Assembly (NCBI RefSeq): GCF_040581485.1
Contig: NC_090132.1
Coordinates: forward strand, 27,229,911-27,293,910
Direction of reading: 5' to 3'
DNA: 64,000 bases
From: Linepithema humile
Lineage: Eukaryota > Arthropoda > Insecta > Hymenoptera > Formicidae
In this document: positions 63,161-64,000 of the stretch, piece by piece
How the letters are laid out: every line of letters starts with the position of its first letter
Numbering within the stretch: the stretch's first letter is position 1
Notes under the pieces: model-generated
The model's input: only the letters and a program-made list of their open reading frames with translations
Told to the model about the DNA's origin: nothing
The model's database searches: none
Translations under genes and position numbers: made by a program

Positions 63161-64000
63161 TCCACGCCGGGGATACATCAGCCAGTGAACGACGGCGCGA
63201 GAGAAACGCGCGGCGAGTAATCCAATCTCGCGTGGCGGATATCGGCCGGAGTTAATCCTCGCGTGTATATGCGCGTAAGTCCTTGGCCAAATAAATCGTC
63301 GCGAAAAGAATCGAATCTCCGCGGCGGAATCTCACGCCCGGCTCGTAAACAAGGGACCAACAATGGCGCGCGCTGACCGTCCCTCCGGAATTTCGTTCCG
63401 GAATTACCACGCATCCCCGCGTTTGCTTGCGATGCCCGCGCGTTCCCGCGGGCGAATCGGCCCGCTGCGAGATAAAAAGCGAATTCAAAAGTTTAAATCC
63501 TCCACTCGATGTGCGACTTCTCCCGGACGCGAGGGGGGAAGCGAGCGAGAAGAATTACGGCGGAAGGGCGGCCTGGCCACTTCTCGCCCGGGCAGATACG
63601 ATCTAAACGTTTACACCCCCATTTCGCCCTACGACGCCACGAAATGGAAATGCGGGAAACAGCGTGCGGGGGCTGTCGTTTCGCGGACGATCATCGCGTT
63701 CGCCCCATTCGCCCGGCAGGACGAATGCAGGACGATTGTGCGTTCGTCTCCGAATCGCGCGGTCGGAATCGCTATCAGTCGATCTTTAAGCGACTTTTGT
63801 CGTAATCATTATTTATTTGCAAACTTGATATTTTTCGAAGCACTTGTTGAGACAGAAATATATTTGTATATACACATATTTATACTTTTACGAATAAAAT
63901 CGAAGATCTATAAAGCAGCGTATTTGAAAAACAAAATAAAATCATATTTGTCTCCGGTTCTTGTTTCTGTTGGAAAGTGCAGTTAACCAAAAAATCCATC
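63161..64000. other. GC-rich island at the right window edge
   Basis: CpG-rich from 63165 to about 63770, then AT-rich to the end. A 207-codon plus-strand frame (63363-63986) begins with ATG, but its composition is Arg/Ser/Pro-rich, it has no domain, and its last third is AT-rich with Ile/Tyr/Lys residues, so it probably runs through unrelated DNA. Not called as a gene. Confidence 0.35.

Noticed and set aside
63363..63986. Plus-strand frame of 207 codons at the right edge
   Set aside because: It crosses from CpG-rich into AT-rich DNA with an abrupt change in residue composition and has no recognisable domain.

Overview
The window looks like nuclear DNA of an arthropod, most likely an insect. 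Its genes have spliced GT-AG introns, the background is AT-rich, and GC-rich islands that keep many CpG dinucleotides are scattered through it. That island pattern is common in Hymenoptera such as ants and bees, but the order and species are inference. There are no operons, no tRNA, rRNA or CRISPR signals, and only one gene that I can defend.

That gene lies on the minus strand between 55177 and 22519. It is the insect member of the MECOM/PRDM16 family (Drosophila hamlet, ham), a PR-domain zinc-finger transcription factor. Eight coding exons were placed by hand from reading frame, GT-AG sites and intron phase: 55129-55177, 50214-50591, 49796-49992, 34945-35076, 32824-32950, 27124-27223, 24614-24770 and 22519-24516. 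They sum to 3138 nt, which is 1045 codons plus a stop, and every junction keeps the frame. The protein has a low-complexity N-terminus, a PR domain split over exons 3-5, six N-terminal C2H2-type fingers, a proline-rich linker with one CtBP-type PLDL motif and an 11-residue histidine run, three C-terminal fingers and an acidic tail. The start region lies in a GC-rich block (about 55.1-55.8 kb) that looks like the 5' leader. A possible polyadenylation signal lies at 20878-20883.

The introns are large: intron 3 is 14.7 kb, intron 5 is 5.6 kb and intron 1 is 4.5 kb. They hold many GC-richer islands of 200-900 bp in AT-rich DNA and are best read as regulatory DNA of a developmental gene. One island in intron 3 (45445-45668) has an open frame behind a strong splice acceptor and may be an unrecognised or regulatory exon.

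The left 20.8 kb, downstream of ham, has no recognisable protein gene. It holds a promoter-like GC-rich block with a CT-repeat tract at 6.3-6.95 kb, an inverted pair of exon-like 201-nt modules (9973-10177 and 10841-11044), and a palindromic MITE-like element at 19701-19915 with PIF/Harbinger-like ends and a TTA target duplication. The right 8 kb, upstream of ham, holds GC-rich islands (59.3-60.3, 61.4-62.1 and 63.2-63.8 kb) without an identifiable gene.
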